DNA of 64,000 nt, from the NCBI RefSeq assembly GCF_003114835.2, contig NZ_AP025028.1, positions 3,190,001 to 3,254,000 on the forward strand. Reading direction: 5' to 3'. The stretch is from Leptospira kobayashii. GTDB lineage: Bacteria; Spirochaetota; Leptospiria; Leptospirales; Leptospiraceae. The notes under the pieces were generated by a model. The model was not told the origin of the DNA, did not search any database, and was given only the letters and a program-made list of their open reading frames with translations. Shown one piece after another: positions 7,449-17,697 of the stretch; position 1 is the stretch's first letter, and each line of letters opens with the position of its first letter. A program made the position numbers and the translations under genes.

Positions 7449-8378
7449 TTAACGGGTGCTATTTTTTAATGCGACGAATTTCAAACCTTGTGCATTCAGA
7501 TTCACATCCAAGCTCAAAAGATCCCAATCTTTCTTTGTCAAAAGAACTCCTTGTTTCACCGCCGCGTTTTCAATCATCTCTTTGACTTTGGATTCGAAAT
7601 AAAGGGACAGATCTTCTTCGTTCTTGTTCGCGGCCCCTTTGATTGCTGAATCGCATAATGCAAGCGAATGTTTGAGAGATTGTGCTTTATCAGAAAGAAC
7701 ATCGACTCCGTCAAAATGAGTCAGGTAAGCAATCTCAGCTCTTGTGTTTACAATGAGATCGATTGATAAAACGGCTTCCTCGTAATCAAAGTCAGTAGGA
7801 GTTGTGGTGGGAAAAATAAATCTTTTTCCGTTTTCCAGATGGGGATAGGAAATCCCGAAAGAATCTCCCGTAAAGATGGAATTCGATAATGAATCATGAA
7901 TGCAAAAATGATGATTGGCATGACCCTTGGTATAATAAAAAGTGAATTTTCTTTTTCCCCACTCCAACACTTCCCGATCCGACATCACTCTCACTCTTCC
8001 TTCCGGAGCGGGAGAAATTTCTCCGTATAGTTTCCTAAAGTTTTCTTCGCCATAAACCATTTTCGAACTTTGAATCAGTCGGACCGGATTGATTAGGTGT
8101 TTGGCGGTTTTCGGATGAGCTAAAATTTTCGCATTCGGGCAAACACCGAGAAGAGCGGAAGCTCCTCCCGCATGATCCAAATGAACATGAGTGACGATGA
8201 TATAATCCACATTTTCCTTGGGGATTTTCAATTCTTCCAATTTGCCCAAGAGAAAAGGCAAAGCGTGGGTGGTATTCGTTTCGATAAAACTCGCCCGATC
8301 TCCTTCCACAATCAGATAGGAACATGCCACAAAATCCAATCCTGCGTAATGGCAGTCAATCGTGTGTATCGTCTTCAT
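7449..8378 (-). CDS. MBL-fold metallohydrolase
   Basis: A 309-residue metallo-beta-lactamase-fold enzyme from the start MKTIHTIDCHYAG at 8378; an upstream in-frame start would add 26 residues outside the fold. The metal-binding signature THVHLDHAGG is at about 63-72. It is followed by KGHANHHFCIHD, FTGDSFG and a final LTHFDG, which supply the remaining His/Asp ligands. The substrate is not evident. The compact N-terminus and the TGDSFG block are typical of single-domain hydrolases of the glyoxalase-II-like group. It is divergent from the lipoprotein at 8512. Confidence 0.85.
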   Translation of the reverse strand: MKTIHTIDCHYAGLDFVACSYLIVEGDRASFIETNTTHALPFLLGKLEELKIPKENVDYIIVTHVHLDHAGGASALLGVCPNAKILAHPKTAKHLINPVRLIQSSKMVYGEENFRKLYGEISPAPEGRVRVMSDREVLEWGKRKFTFYYTKGHANHHFCIHDSLSNSIFTGDSFGISYPHLENGKRFIFPTTTPTDFDYEEAVLSIDLIVNTRAEIAYLTHFDGVDVLSDKAQSLKHSLALCDSAIKGAANKNEEDLSLYFESKVKEMIENAAVKQGVLLTKKDWDLLSLDVNLNAQGLKFVALKNSTR

Positions 8379-8511
8379 GAATATCAGACTAAATGGGAAC
8401 CGCTTCCGTTCAAGATCAATTTCTGGGTTCCGAAGAGATTTCACGGACCTTTGCAATAATTTTCAATTGTATTTGTTTATAAATATGAGAATGTTTTTGA
8501 AAGAGAAAAAT

Positions 8512-9675
8512 ATGCGATCTATTGTTTCCGTTCCCCTGGCACTTGTTATTGTTTCCTTTTTTGTTTTCGAATGCGCCACTCCTAAAAAAAATTACTCTTT
8601 GAAAGAAACTTCATCCCAATTGGAAAAGTATGAAGATACTTCTCTGAACCCCTTATTGATTTCTCCTTATTCTCACAGCGTATTTGGAATTCCCGTGTAT
8701 GATCAGTTTCTCGAAGATTCTTACCGCACCATCATCACTGTCCGATTTTCCCAACTTGCAATTCAAAAGACGGAAGAATCACTTACAAACAAAACCGACT
8801 ATGGCGACAAAAAGGAAGCTTTCTTATTTGCTTATAGAGAACTTCCTATCTTGCAAACAAGATTGGAAACACTTCATCTCAAAGGTTTGGAACATATCGC
8901 CCAAGTCTCCATGAGTAGTACGGAAGCTGAAAATCTCAAAGAAACACTTAGAAACGAATTGGTTTTTACGGTCGAAGAATTGCAATATATGGTAAAACAG
9001 GTTCCTTCCAGTATCAAACGGGCAAAAGAGATTTTTCCAAAAGTCTTTCCCGGAACACGAAAAGCAGGCTCTTCTTCTCTTACCAAACTGAAAATCCATA
9101 ACCCCCATGAAACCCATCCTTTGTTTTTAAGCGGAGCGGATGACAAGTGTTATTCGTCCAGAGAATATTCTCAGTGGTATATTTTGCTTGGAACCTACAG
9201 GCTCAATCATGTTTCTCTGGAAGAATTGTTTCCCGACCCGAATCAGTCTTATCGTTTTGAAGAAAAAGTGGAAGTTTCGGATGTACTTTTATCCGTAGTT
9301 CTCGGATGGGCTACTTCCATTACAAAAAAAACAATTCGGATCGAAGTATGTGATTCTCCCTTGCTCGCCGATTACAGACAACTTTTGGAAGAAAGAGATC
9401 TTTACAAAACCATCATTGCAAACAAAAGGGCAACGGAAGAATCCGCAGTTGCGGAAGCGGAAGCAAAAGAAGGACCGGAAGAACCTTTTTATATGAAACG
9501 CGTGGCGATGATCCAACTAACAAATGGTATATCGATTCAAGGTGATATCAAAGCATTCAGCCAGGACAATATAAGTTTGGAAGTCGAAGGTGAAATCAGA
9601 AATTTGGAAAAGAACCAAATCGAAAAGATCCGTTACACCAAGATCAAGGTAAGGACCGATGGGAAACCTTTTTAA
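8512..9675 (+). CDS. Putative lipoprotein of unknown function
   Basis: A 387-residue protein from the ATG at 8512 (an AGAG stretch lies just upstream), with a lipoprotein leader VIVSFFVFEC (Cys about 19). I recognise no domain in the body. It is largely helical and ends with a short beta-rich module (MIQLTNGISIQGDIKAFSQD...NLEKNQIEKIRYTKI) that looks like a small SH3/LSM-like barrel. An Ala/Glu-rich linker (EESAVAEAEAKEGPEE) precedes this. It sits between fliE and fliF and overlaps the next small gene by 17 bp, but nothing ties it to the flagellum. Confidence 0.65.
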   Translation: MRSIVSVPLALVIVSFFVFECATPKKNYSLKETSSQLEKYEDTSLNPLLISPYSHSVFGIPVYDQFLEDSYRTIITVRFSQLAIQKTEESLTNKTDYGDKKEAFLFAYRELPILQTRLETLHLKGLEHIAQVSMSSTEAENLKETLRNELVFTVEELQYMVKQVPSSIKRAKEIFPKVFPGTRKAGSSSLTKLKIHNPHETHPLFLSGADDKCYSSREYSQWYILLGTYRLNHVSLEELFPDPNQSYRFEEKVEVSDVLLSVVLGWATSITKKTIRIEVCDSPLLADYRQLLEERDLYKTIIANKRATEESAVAEAEAKEGPEEPFYMKRVAMIQLTNGISIQGDIKAFSQDNISLEVEGEIRNLEKNQIEKIRYTKIKVRTDGKPF

Positions 9676-9889
9676 ACCGTTTTATATTTCCATTTTCACA
9701 CTTCCCTTCCTCTGGAATTGTTTCACAAATCCTGTTTTTCAGGATCGTTCCGAACGAGAGGAAGAAAAACGGAAAAAAGCGATCGCTACTTCCATCAGCC
9801 TGATCGGACTGAACAATCTGTTTCAAGAAATGGCGACTCCTACCAAGGTAGGTACCACAACTTCCAGCGCCAATATCACGGAACCCTAA
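9659..9889 (+). CDS. Small putative lipoprotein
   Basis: A 76-residue product with a hydrophobic leader and lipobox-like end (FTLPFLWNC, Cys about 21), then a charged stretch (DRSEREEEKRKK) and a Ser/Thr-rich tail. It overlaps the preceding lipoprotein gene by 17 bp on the same strand, which suggests coupling. No family is recognised. Its small size and overlap leave some chance that it is not translated. Confidence 0.5.
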   Translation: MGNLFKPFYISIFTLPFLWNCFTNPVFQDRSEREEEKRKKAIATSISLIGLNNLFQEMATPTKVGTTTSSANITEP

Positions 9890-9980
9890 CCCGGAAAATC
9901 CTCCGGGAAGCCCCGAAAAAGACTTGTACAAATCAGTACAAAGTTGCAATTATGTCTCTTAATGGGATGAGGCCCGAACT

Positions 9981-11681
9981 ATGCCTGAGGCACTGCAACG
10001 AATTCTAGACAATCTTAAGGAACTTTTAGCAAAACTAGACAATACAAAGAAGCTCATCTTAGGAGGAGTTCTTTTGGTTGTAGTGATTGCGATTGTAATC
10101 CTCTCCTCCGTCTCTTCCACAAAGAACCGAATCATTTTATTCAAAGATCTGGACCCGAAAGACTTTTCCGAAGTCACAAAAAAACTGGATGCTCTCGGGT
10201 ATGCTTATGGATCGAGCGATACAAGTCTCATCACAGTTGATCCGGACAAAAGACAAGAAATCATCACCAAACTCGCGCAAGAAAACCTCATCCCTGCGGG
10301 AGTTACAGGTTGGGAACTTTTTGATATAGAAAAATTCACTGAGACCCAATTCGACAAAGACATCAAAAAATATCGGGCGTTAAAGGGTGCGATTGAAAAG
10401 TCACTTATGACTTTGCGTCCCATTGAAAAAGCGGACGTAAACATAGCGATTCCGGAAGCGGATTTATTCGAAGCAAATGCATATCCCGTGAAAGCAAGTG
10501 TGATCTTACACTTCCGCCCCGGCATTGAAGGGCTCAGCAAAAAAGAAGTGAAAGGTATCGTCAACTTGGTAGCACGTGCTGTTCCCAAATTGAAACCGGA
10601 AAACGTAAGTGTTGCCGATCCGGATGGTAAAATCATTTCCGACTTCGAAGAAGACTTGGAAAAGGAAAGATTGGAACTACGTATCGTCCAGGAAAAACTC
10701 AGGATTGAAGAAGAAGAACGTGTCAAACGCCTAATTGATATTAGAAACACACTTCGTTGGTATTTGGGTGGGGAAGATAGAGTCGATATCACCCGATTCG
10801 AATACATTTTAAACTGGGATCAGGAATCACTTACTGAAAATGAAGTGATGCCTGTTGTGGCTTTCGAAGATAATCCGGATACGCCTTACTCCGAACGTCA
10901 GTTAGTCGATGGTTATTCATTGAAAGTTTCTTCCAAAGAAACGAAAGAAGCATTCAAAGGGAGAGGATTCACCCCCGACGGACCTGCAGGAACAGAACCG
11001 AACCTTCCTCCGGGTTATAAAGATACCGACTATCAAAAAGCGGAATATTCCAAAGACGAAAACATCAATAACTACGAATTCAACAAACGGGTCAAAGATA
11101 TCAAACGCCAACCTTGGAAGATTGATAAACTGGGACTTTCCGTCGTAGTGGATGGGGTTTGGGAAAAGAAGGAAAGAGAAGACGGGCTCGGTTACGATCG
11201 TAAATACAATCCTGTTTCCGAATCCGATCTCAAACTCATTCGTAAAAACCTGGAAGCTGCGATCGGTTACACTCGTTCCAGAGGTGACCAGATCAGCGTA
11301 ATCACTATTCCTAAGGATAGAACGGAACAATTCAGACTGGAAGACGAAGAGTTCCAAAAACAAAGAGCCATCCGAAATATGGTGATCGCGTCTCTAGTCA
11401 TTCTAATCTTACTCATACTTGCAATCCTCGTCTATAGAGCGATCAAAAAGGAAATGGCGAGAAGAAGAAGACTTCGCGAAGAAGAACTTGCAGCTCAACA
11501 ACAAATGATGCGGGAAGCCGCATTACGGGTGATGGACGAAGGGGGAGCGGAAGTAGAGCTCTCTCTGGACGAAAAATTACGCCGGGAACTTTTGGAAAAC
11601 GCAATCAACCTTGCGAAAGAAAAACCGGAAGACGTGGCGCAATTACTCCGCACTTGGCTCGCTGAAGAAGAACAAACTTAA
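9981..11681 (+). CDS. fliF: Flagellar MS-ring protein FliF
   Basis: A 566-residue MS-ring protein. It has an N-terminal membrane helix ([20 protein letters not shown], about 30-49) and the periplasmic ring-building motifs ([51 protein letters not shown]). A second helix ([20 protein letters not shown]) lies at about 470, followed by a charged cytoplasmic tail ending [19 protein letters not shown], the FliG-binding segment. Length is normal. It is followed by a terminator, and no fliG or fliH follows, so this flagellar gene stands alone. Confidence 0.95.
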   Translation: MPEALQRILDNLKELLAKLDNTKKLILGGVLLVVVIAIVILSSVSSTKNRIILFKDLDPKDFSEVTKKLDALGYAYGSSDTSLITVDPDKRQEIITKLAQENLIPAGVTGWELFDIEKFTETQFDKDIKKYRALKGAIEKSLMTLRPIEKADVNIAIPEADLFEANAYPVKASVILHFRPGIEGLSKKEVKGIVNLVARAVPKLKPENVSVADPDGKIISDFEEDLEKERLELRIVQEKLRIEEEERVKRLIDIRNTLRWYLGGEDRVDITRFEYILNWDQESLTENEVMPVVAFEDNPDTPYSERQLVDGYSLKVSSKETKEAFKGRGFTPDGPAGTEPNLPPGYKDTDYQKAEYSKDENINNYEFNKRVKDIKRQPWKIDKLGLSVVVDGVWEKKEREDGLGYDRKYNPVSESDLKLIRKNLEAAIGYTRSRGDQISVITIPKDRTEQFRLEDEEFQKQRAIRNMVIASLVILILLILAILVYRAIKKEMARRRRLREEELAAQQQMMREAALRVMDEGGAEVELSLDEKLRRELLENAINLAKEKPEDVAQLLRTWLAEEEQT

Positions 11682-11727
11682 AAAGAATTTAAACTAAAAA
11701 CGTTTATCTAACCTACCGTAAAGACTT

Positions 11728-11757
11728 ACCAACCTGAAATCACTCAGGTTGGTTTTT
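11728..11757 (+). terminator. Rho-independent terminator of fliF
   Basis: ACCAACCTGA and TCAGGTTGGT form a 10-bp perfect stem with a short loop, followed by TTTTT on the plus strand. It lies about 45 bp after the fliF stop and overlaps the last codons of the convergent cyclase gene. There is no T-run on the minus side, so it serves the plus strand. Confidence 0.85.
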
Positions 11758-14301
11758 CCAACGAATCTTGGAACCGGAATGAATTCTGGCATATAGATCC
11801 CGAAACAATTGATTAGGTGCTTTCCCGTCAGGATCTTGCGAATAACGAGGTCTTAGGCGATGAACAAAATACATATCCAACTCACCTTTGTTTTTACCGT
11901 AGATCTTTCCTCTGTATTCGGTTACAAAAAAATACTTAACCAAATTGTAAGTTTCGGAAGACACGTTGATTTTTCCCGACTCTCCTCCCGATTCCATTCG
12001 GGAAGCGGTATTGACCGTATCCCCCCAAATGTCATAGGCAAACTTGAATCTCCCCACAACTCCCGCGACCACGGGGCCGGTGTGAATTCCCAATCGAAGT
12101 TCCCAAAAAGGTAAATTCAAGGCAGTCTTGATTTCCTTCAATTGATTCATAAAACTTTGGATTTCCAACGCGGCAAGACAGGCATCAATTGCATTCGTAT
12201 GATTTTGTACAGGCAATCCTCCTGCACACATATAAGAATCTCCGATTGTTTTCAGTTTCTCCAGATTGTTACGAAGTATAATCTCATCGAATTGAGTAAA
12301 ACAGGCATCCAGCTCCTGGACTAATTCATGTTCTTCCATTCCTTCGGCTACTCTGGTAAATCCTTTGAAGTCGGTAAACAAAACGGTAACATTCTCAAAC
12401 CTAGCAGGAGTTACGCTTCCTTTTAGCTTCAGTTCCTGAGCGACTTTCGTCGGCAGAATATTCAAAAGCAATTTTTCCGATTCTTCCATCGCCTCTTCCG
12501 CTTTGTCCTGAGCGATCAATGCTTTCTCTCTCTCTTCATCCGCTTTTTGTTTTTCCAAATCCAAAAGGAAATAACTGATATCCAGTTCTTCCGCCAAAGG
12601 CCTGGACATAATGTATACAACCAGATAATTGAAAAGTATAAGTGGCAAAACAAGCATCATCAGATGGAATGCGGATTCACCCACTCCGTAATGATCCCGG
12701 ATCAGAGGAAAATACAAAATCCCGGCAATACCTATTGTAACAAGTCCTAGATTGGCCAGTCTTTGGCTGAGCTGAATCGTTCTGCCTTCCAAAGAAAGTG
12801 CTCCGTGGCGAAGCACCGCATAACCAAGAATTGCTGCGGGAACAAACTGAAAATCACTCAAAGGAAAAAGAGGAAATCCGTGAGAAGGAAGAAGAGCGAA
12901 CAAAAGCAAAGTCGCCGATAAAACAAAGGAACCTATGATCCAACGGGAAGCGCCGTTCACGATTTCCCTGTGTTTGAACAAGGTGAACAAAATGAAAACC
13001 AAAGCAAGTAATCCGTTGAATCCCACTAGAACTTCAACAGGCCCGCCATGATGAACTCTAGACCAAGGATATTCATAATATCCTACGAATAACCACGGTG
13101 AGGGGGCAAGCAGTGCCGCAACCACGCATAAAAAATCAATCACTTGTAGGCCCTTCGGATTTTTCTGAGATACGGCTTCAAATACGAGTCTCACCATGAT
13201 GCTCGGAGCAAATGCAAAAGGAACAAATACCATTTGAGAAACACGCAATTGCACAACATAAGAAAGATTCAACTTCAAAGGAACCGATTGCATTACGTAA
13301 AATCCGGTGAGGATGAGTGCGAAAGCGCATAACTGATTCAACCTCGCCGAAGGATTGGCACCAGCTACCATAATGGACAGAAAGATGGCGGCAAACACGC
13401 TCACTACGGGAGGAAGTCCCCAAGGGTACCAATTGGAACTTTCATAAGAAGTGGGAGAAAGCCCGAAGGAAACACCGAAGGAGATAAAAATCAAAACAAA
13501 GGACAAAAGACCGAACAAAAAATAAAACATCCCGTTCTTTTGAAACAGAAGCTGATTTACGTCGAAGAAGTCGGAACGAAATACCCCGTAGGCGACAAGT
13601 AACATAGGGATGAACAGAAAAAATCCACCGGGGTAAATCTTATAACCCAGGATGCTGGGAGCATTCGAACAAATCAGCAAAAACAAAAGATTCACGCCAT
13701 GAAACAAGGAAGGATGGTAATTGGCGCGCACTTGCGAATAATGTTTTATAAATGCAGGAACGATTAACAGAAAGTAGCCGATGGGGGCGACGATTCCCCA
13801 GGGGCGAATGAATGAACTTCCTTTCGGATATTTCCCGAAAGGAAAGACGGTCACATCGGTCTCAAAACCTTTTCCAATGATAATCCCGAAATAGATGAGA
13901 AAGCAAGTAAGCCAACATAGATAGGAATAATAAAGAAGCAACTTGCTCCGTTTTCCAGTCATATGATATACCAGATAAAACGCCGCCGGAGCAAGAGAAG
14001 GAACAAAGAAATAGAGGATGTCGTTCCAGAAAACAAGCTGTTCTACGTTTTGAATCCATGCGCGTAAACTTAAGACAAGTCCGACAAAACCAAAACTGAC
14101 GAATGTGACTGCCAGATTTGCATGGAAGAGACGATTCTCTTTCGATTCCCGAAATTTCTGAAAGGCGAAATAACTTAAAAAAATGCCGACAAGAAATGTG
14201 AGAATCCCCGGAGCTCCGTAAGGAATCTGATACCAGAAATACTCCCAGTCGGAAACAGGTCCTTCCGGCATTGAGAAAAATTGAAGCGGATAAGAAGGCA
14301 T
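11740..14301 (-). CDS. Adenylate/guanylate cyclase with multi-pass membrane sensor domain
   Basis: An 853-residue class III nucleotide cyclase. The first ~560 residues hold many hydrophobic helices, arranged as two 7TM-like blocks. A coiled coil follows (LEKQKADEEREKALIAQDKA), then the catalytic domain from about 610. Metal-binding Asp lies in VTVLFTDFKGFTRVAEG, the second Asp in KTIGDSYMCAGGLP, and the transition-state region is AYDIWGDTVNTASRMES. The product is probably cAMP, but guanylate specificity cannot be excluded. The membrane part probably senses a lipid or small molecule. Confidence 0.9.
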   Translation of the reverse strand: MPSYPLQFFSMPEGPVSDWEYFWYQIPYGAPGILTFLVGIFLSYFAFQKFRESKENRLFHANLAVTFVSFGFVGLVLSLRAWIQNVEQLVFWNDILYFFVPSLAPAAFYLVYHMTGKRSKLLLYYSYLCWLTCFLIYFGIIIGKGFETDVTVFPFGKYPKGSSFIRPWGIVAPIGYFLLIVPAFIKHYSQVRANYHPSLFHGVNLLFLLICSNAPSILGYKIYPGGFFLFIPMLLVAYGVFRSDFFDVNQLLFQKNGMFYFLFGLLSFVLIFISFGVSFGLSPTSYESSNWYPWGLPPVVSVFAAIFLSIMVAGANPSARLNQLCAFALILTGFYVMQSVPLKLNLSYVVQLRVSQMVFVPFAFAPSIMVRLVFEAVSQKNPKGLQVIDFLCVVAALLAPSPWLFVGYYEYPWSRVHHGGPVEVLVGFNGLLALVFILFTLFKHREIVNGASRWIIGSFVLSATLLLFALLPSHGFPLFPLSDFQFVPAAILGYAVLRHGALSLEGRTIQLSQRLANLGLVTIGIAGILYFPLIRDHYGVGESAFHLMMLVLPLILFNYLVVYIMSRPLAEELDISYFLLDLEKQKADEEREKALIAQDKAEEAMEESEKLLLNILPTKVAQELKLKGSVTPARFENVTVLFTDFKGFTRVAEGMEEHELVQELDACFTQFDEIILRNNLEKLKTIGDSYMCAGGLPVQNHTNAIDACLAALEIQSFMNQLKEIKTALNLPFWELRLGIHTGPVVAGVVGRFKFAYDIWGDTVNTASRMESGGESGKINVSSETYNLVKYFFVTEYRGKIYGKNKGELDMYFVHRLRPRYSQDPDGKAPNQLFRDLYARIHSGSKIRWKNQPE

Positions 14302-14371
14302 TACTAAGAACTAAGAATTAAAAGGAACGAGAGGGCAAGGATTTCTTATCACTCGTTTAAGTAGGTAGAAA

Positions 14372-14776
14372 TCAGTAGGTAAGTGCGCGTGGAGTTTTCT
14401 TCGCTTGAAGAACCCAGTCTTCTACTTTAGAACCGGAAGGAAGCTGACGAACTAATTTTTTTTTCTCGTTGATCGCTTTAATGGCATCGTATAAATTTCC
14501 AGGTTTTCTTTTGGAAAGTTCCACGACAGTATCCACGCCCGCCTCTTCCAAAAGATCAGCGTATTCTTCTCCGATACCTTTGATACGAAATAGATCCACA
14601 TGGTTGGCCCATTCCAAGATCAACTTTTCCGAAATCCCTGTTGATTTGGCAAGATCCTTGCGAGCTTGAGGAGCTTTGGTTTTTTTTAGAAAATCTCCGG
14701 TAGAACGCACCCCTGCCTTCCTTAGGATGTTAGCATACTTGGGGCCAATACCTTCTATATCTTCTAATTTTGCCAT
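14372..14776 (-). CDS. DUF4332-type helix-hairpin-helix protein
   Basis: A 134-residue soluble protein with two helix-hairpin-helix units: DIEGIGPKYANILRKAGV (about 6-23) and RIKGIGEEYADLLEEAGV (about 63-80). Each is followed by a helical stretch with a conserved Trp (LEWANHVDL). This is the layout of DUF4332 proteins, thought to bind nucleic acids non-specifically. It is a single gene with AGGAG ahead of the start. The role is unknown. Confidence 0.8.
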   Translation of the reverse strand: MAKLEDIEGIGPKYANILRKAGVRSTGDFLKKTKAPQARKDLAKSTGISEKLILEWANHVDLFRIKGIGEEYADLLEEAGVDTVVELSKRKPGNLYDAIKAINEKKKLVRQLPSGSKVEDWVLQAKKTPRALTY

Positions 14777-14909
14777 GATAACACTCCTTATCTGAAGTAA
14801 ACTTCAAACAACCGGTGCCCATTAATGAATTCCATCTTTGGATATTGTCAAGTTTTTCTTAACAAGTTTTTCATTGACTTCCCTGGGTAAAAAAGATCCT
14901 TATATTTCT

Positions 14910-15809
14910 ATGGTTGATACATCCTTTCCCTTTAAAACTGTCACTGAGTGGTTGGCAGATGGAAAATTTTTCGAATATAAAAATTTTCAAATTTTCTATA
15001 TTCAAGAAGGCAAAGGCAATCATTTACTTTTGTTACATGGTTTCCCTACATCTTCCTGGGATTATGCAAAGATATTCAACGGTTTCAGCAGATATTTCAA
15101 TACTACCGCGATTGATTTTTTAGGCTTCGGTTATTCATCCAAACCGAAAAACTATCAATACAGTTTGATGGAACAAACGGATATCATAGAAAGTTTTATT
15201 GAAAAGAACGCACTCAAACGAGTACGATTTGTTTTTCATGATTATGCAGTCAGCATAGGTCAGGAAATATTAGCTAGGCACAAAGAAAGAAACGGATCAG
15301 GATACGAAATCGACAGTGCTGTCTTTTTGAATGGAGGACTTTTCCCGGAGCTACATAGACCGATTTTCGTTCAGAAATTATTAGCTACTCCGATCCTCGG
15401 CGGATTACTTGTTCCTTTTTTCAGTGAAAAAACATTCGCAAAAGCACTTGCCCGGGTTTTCGGTCCGAACACTCAACCGACGGACAAGGAAATTGCAACT
15501 CTTTGGAAGCTTGCTACTTATCCATCCGATATCAAAATCCCTCATCTGCTTCTTCCTTATATCAAAGAAAGAAAGGTACACGGATTCCGTTGGAAGAAAG
15601 CACTACTCGAAACCGATGTTCCTCTCTTTTTTATCAACGGTTTGGTAGATCCTGTAAGCGGAAAACATTTGATTGATGAGATTGAAAAACTTCCTCTCAA
15701 AAATGCAAAAATTCTGAAGCTGGAAAACATAGGTCACTATCCTCATTGGGAAGCACCAAATGAATGTTTTACGGCGATAAATGATTTTTTAAATAAAAAA
15801 GATAAGTAG
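14910..15809 (+). CDS. Alpha/beta hydrolase, MEST/haloalkane dehalogenase-like
   Basis: A 299-residue alpha/beta hydrolase from the ATG at 14910; an upstream TTG would add 24 unlikely residues. It has the oxyanion motif LLLHGFPTSSWDYAK, the nucleophile elbow VFHDYAVSIGQEIL with Asp as nucleophile, and the late catalytic His in LENIGHYPHWEAP. FLNGGLFPELHRPIFVQKLL and VFGPNTQPTDKEI recall the MEST/PEG1 subfamily found from bacteria to mammals. Asp nucleophiles occur in epoxide hydrolases and dehalogenases. The substrate is unknown. Confidence 0.8.
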   Translation: MVDTSFPFKTVTEWLADGKFFEYKNFQIFYIQEGKGNHLLLLHGFPTSSWDYAKIFNGFSRYFNTTAIDFLGFGYSSKPKNYQYSLMEQTDIIESFIEKNALKRVRFVFHDYAVSIGQEILARHKERNGSGYEIDSAVFLNGGLFPELHRPIFVQKLLATPILGGLLVPFFSEKTFAKALARVFGPNTQPTDKEIATLWKLATYPSDIKIPHLLLPYIKERKVHGFRWKKALLETDVPLFFINGLVDPVSGKHLIDEIEKLPLKNAKILKLENIGHYPHWEAPNECFTAINDFLNKKDK

Positions 15810-15810
15810 A

Positions 15811-16872
15811 CTAGGAAGGATTTTTTTCCAACCAGGATTTGGTATTTTCCAATTCGCTTCCGTCTTCTCCCGGGTCGGAAGGAATGTCGTTTTTCGGAGA
15901 ACCCTCTTTCACTTTATAACGGATTTCTATTTTTTCAGGATTGATTTGAAGAACTTCGATTCCCTTTAAATCCTTGTTTTTAATGATCCTTACCTTTGCT
16001 ACTTGCGGCTGCAACTCAGGAATGATTTTGTCTTTTACCGGATCATAAATATAATTGCAAGGAACTTGTGCCACGATTCCAGTCAACACTTGCGCCGAAC
16101 GAATCGGCTTTAAAGAAAAATAACGAATTGCCACTTGTTCTTCGGATAATTCGGGCTCAAGTCTCCCATCTAACCCAGAACAGGTGATCGGAATCCCCGC
16201 AACTGTCTGTTCCCCCGATTTATAAGACAAAGGAATGATATTTACATTTACGGTAACGTCTCTCGAGCCTAAAATCCCTACACCTTTGGGAAGATCAGGA
16301 ATACGCACCGTTCTTGCAAAAGGTTCCTTCTTATCCGTCAGACTGATTTCGGGAAGGGTGATTTTGGATATTTTTTCCAAATCCTGCGGTTTACCGCTGA
16401 TCGTAATCCGGGTAGGACTCAGTATCTGAGTCAGCTTTTCAAAATTAGGCGGTGGTGTTCCTTCGAATACAGCTTCGATAGGGACTACCTTCAGACCCCT
16501 GGATTCGATTTCAACAGGAACCGTTTTTCTCAATTTGGTAACTTTCACACCGCTGGGAACACCGACGATCTTTTTGATGGGAACTTCTGTCACACCGATC
16601 TGGACATCTTCCGAATCGATAACCGCTTTCATAAACTGGGAATAATAATTCACTACGTCTTTCAAACCTTCCACCCGAACGGGGATCGATTTTTCAGGAT
16701 TTTTGCTATAGGAAAGATTGCCGCTTAACTTCGGATATTCGATAGGAACATTAATCGTCTTGATAAGTATCTTGGAATTTTGAAGATTGATATAAAAAAC
16801 ACATGCAATCAGTAACGATGCGAGTTTTGCCTTCCAGTTACGCAAGATATTCGCTCTCAGTTTTCGCAACAT
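15811..16872 (-). CDS. cdaR: YbbR-domain protein, CdaA regulator CdaR
   Basis: A 353-residue membrane-anchored protein with YbbR repeats. The start at 16872 (MLRKLRANILRNWKAKLASL) is one base after the cdaA stop. A longer in-frame start would overlap cdaA by 59 bp. One N-terminal membrane helix (LASLLIACVFYINLQ) is followed by several ~80-residue YbbR units (for example VPIEYPKLSGNLSYS...PVRVEGLKDVV). In Firmicutes CdaR binds and modulates the diadenylate cyclase CdaA, and the gene order here fits that. Confidence 0.85.
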   Translation of the reverse strand: MLRKLRANILRNWKAKLASLLIACVFYINLQNSKILIKTINVPIEYPKLSGNLSYSKNPEKSIPVRVEGLKDVVNYYSQFMKAVIDSEDVQIGVTEVPIKKIVGVPSGVKVTKLRKTVPVEIESRGLKVVPIEAVFEGTPPPNFEKLTQILSPTRITISGKPQDLEKISKITLPEISLTDKKEPFARTVRIPDLPKGVGILGSRDVTVNVNIIPLSYKSGEQTVAGIPITCSGLDGRLEPELSEEQVAIRYFSLKPIRSAQVLTGIVAQVPCNYIYDPVKDKIIPELQPQVAKVRIIKNKDLKGIEVLQINPEKIEIRYKVKEGSPKNDIPSDPGEDGSELENTKSWLEKNPS

Positions 16873-16873
16873 T

Positions 16874-17695
16874 TTAAATACCGGATTCCTTCGGTTTCTT
16901 TCTATCTTCGTCCCGGTTTGACTTGCGGGCATCCGCCATAAGTTGGCTGATGAGAGCTTTTAACTCCAAAGGTTTGACTGGATGGAACATCCCTCCTTCG
17001 TAACAAACGGTGATCTCTCCCGTCTCTTCCGAAGTGACAACTACAATCGAATCCGATTCTTCCGAAAGTCCGAGTGCCGAACGGTGTCTCGCTCCCAGAG
17101 TGGTGATCTCCATACTGGAACTCATAGGCAGATAAGAGGCCGCAGAGATAATCCTGTTTTGTTCGATGATTACCGCTCCGTCATGGAGAGGTGAATTTTT
17201 AAAAAAGATGGTCTGCAATAATTCGGAAGAAACCACAGCATCAATCGGCACCGCCGTTTCGGAAATATCTTTCAGACTGATATCCTTTACAAGCACGATG
17301 AGAGAACCTATCTTCTGAGAAGCCATCGTTCGGACTGCTTCCACGATCGGATCCAGATCGAATGTAGGTTTTAAAAATAAAAAACGAAGGAGTCGTATCC
17401 GGGCAAAATCTCCGGTGAGTCTACGAAGCTCGGGCTGGAGTAATACGATAATCGCAAATACAAGTGCAGGCCGGATGTTGGTAAGGATGAGTTCCAATAA
17501 TTCGAAATTGAAAAACTCGGCAAGACTGCCCGATATCCAGATCAGTCCTACCCCGAGTAAAAGTTGGATACCTCTGGTTCTCCTAAGAGTCGTATATGCT
17601 TTATAAATCAGATACGCGACTATGAGTATATCCAAAGTGATGGAGATATAATTCTTACTCCAAGGAATGATATATAAGCCGCGTAAAAAATCCAA
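16874..17695 (-). CDS. cdaA: Membrane diadenylate cyclase CdaA
   Basis: A 273-residue enzyme that makes cyclic di-AMP from two ATP. Three N-terminal membrane helices (about 15-90) precede the DAC domain, which carries both active-site motifs: SPLHDGAVII and TLGARHRSALGLSEESDS. Length and order match CdaA/DacA. It lies between dapB (2-bp gap) and cdaR (1-bp gap), so it is expressed with lysine/diaminopimelate synthesis genes. c-di-AMP controls potassium and osmolyte balance, and often cell-wall precursor supply. Confidence 0.93.
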   Translation of the reverse strand: MDFLRGLYIIPWSKNYISITLDILIVAYLIYKAYTTLRRTRGIQLLLGVGLIWISGSLAEFFNFELLELILTNIRPALVFAIIVLLQPELRRLTGDFARIRLLRFLFLKPTFDLDPIVEAVRTMASQKIGSLIVLVKDISLKDISETAVPIDAVVSSELLQTIFFKNSPLHDGAVIIEQNRIISAASYLPMSSSMEITTLGARHRSALGLSEESDSIVVVTSEETGEITVCYEGGMFHPVKPLELKALISQLMADARKSNRDEDRKKPKESGI

Positions 17696-17697
17696 TT

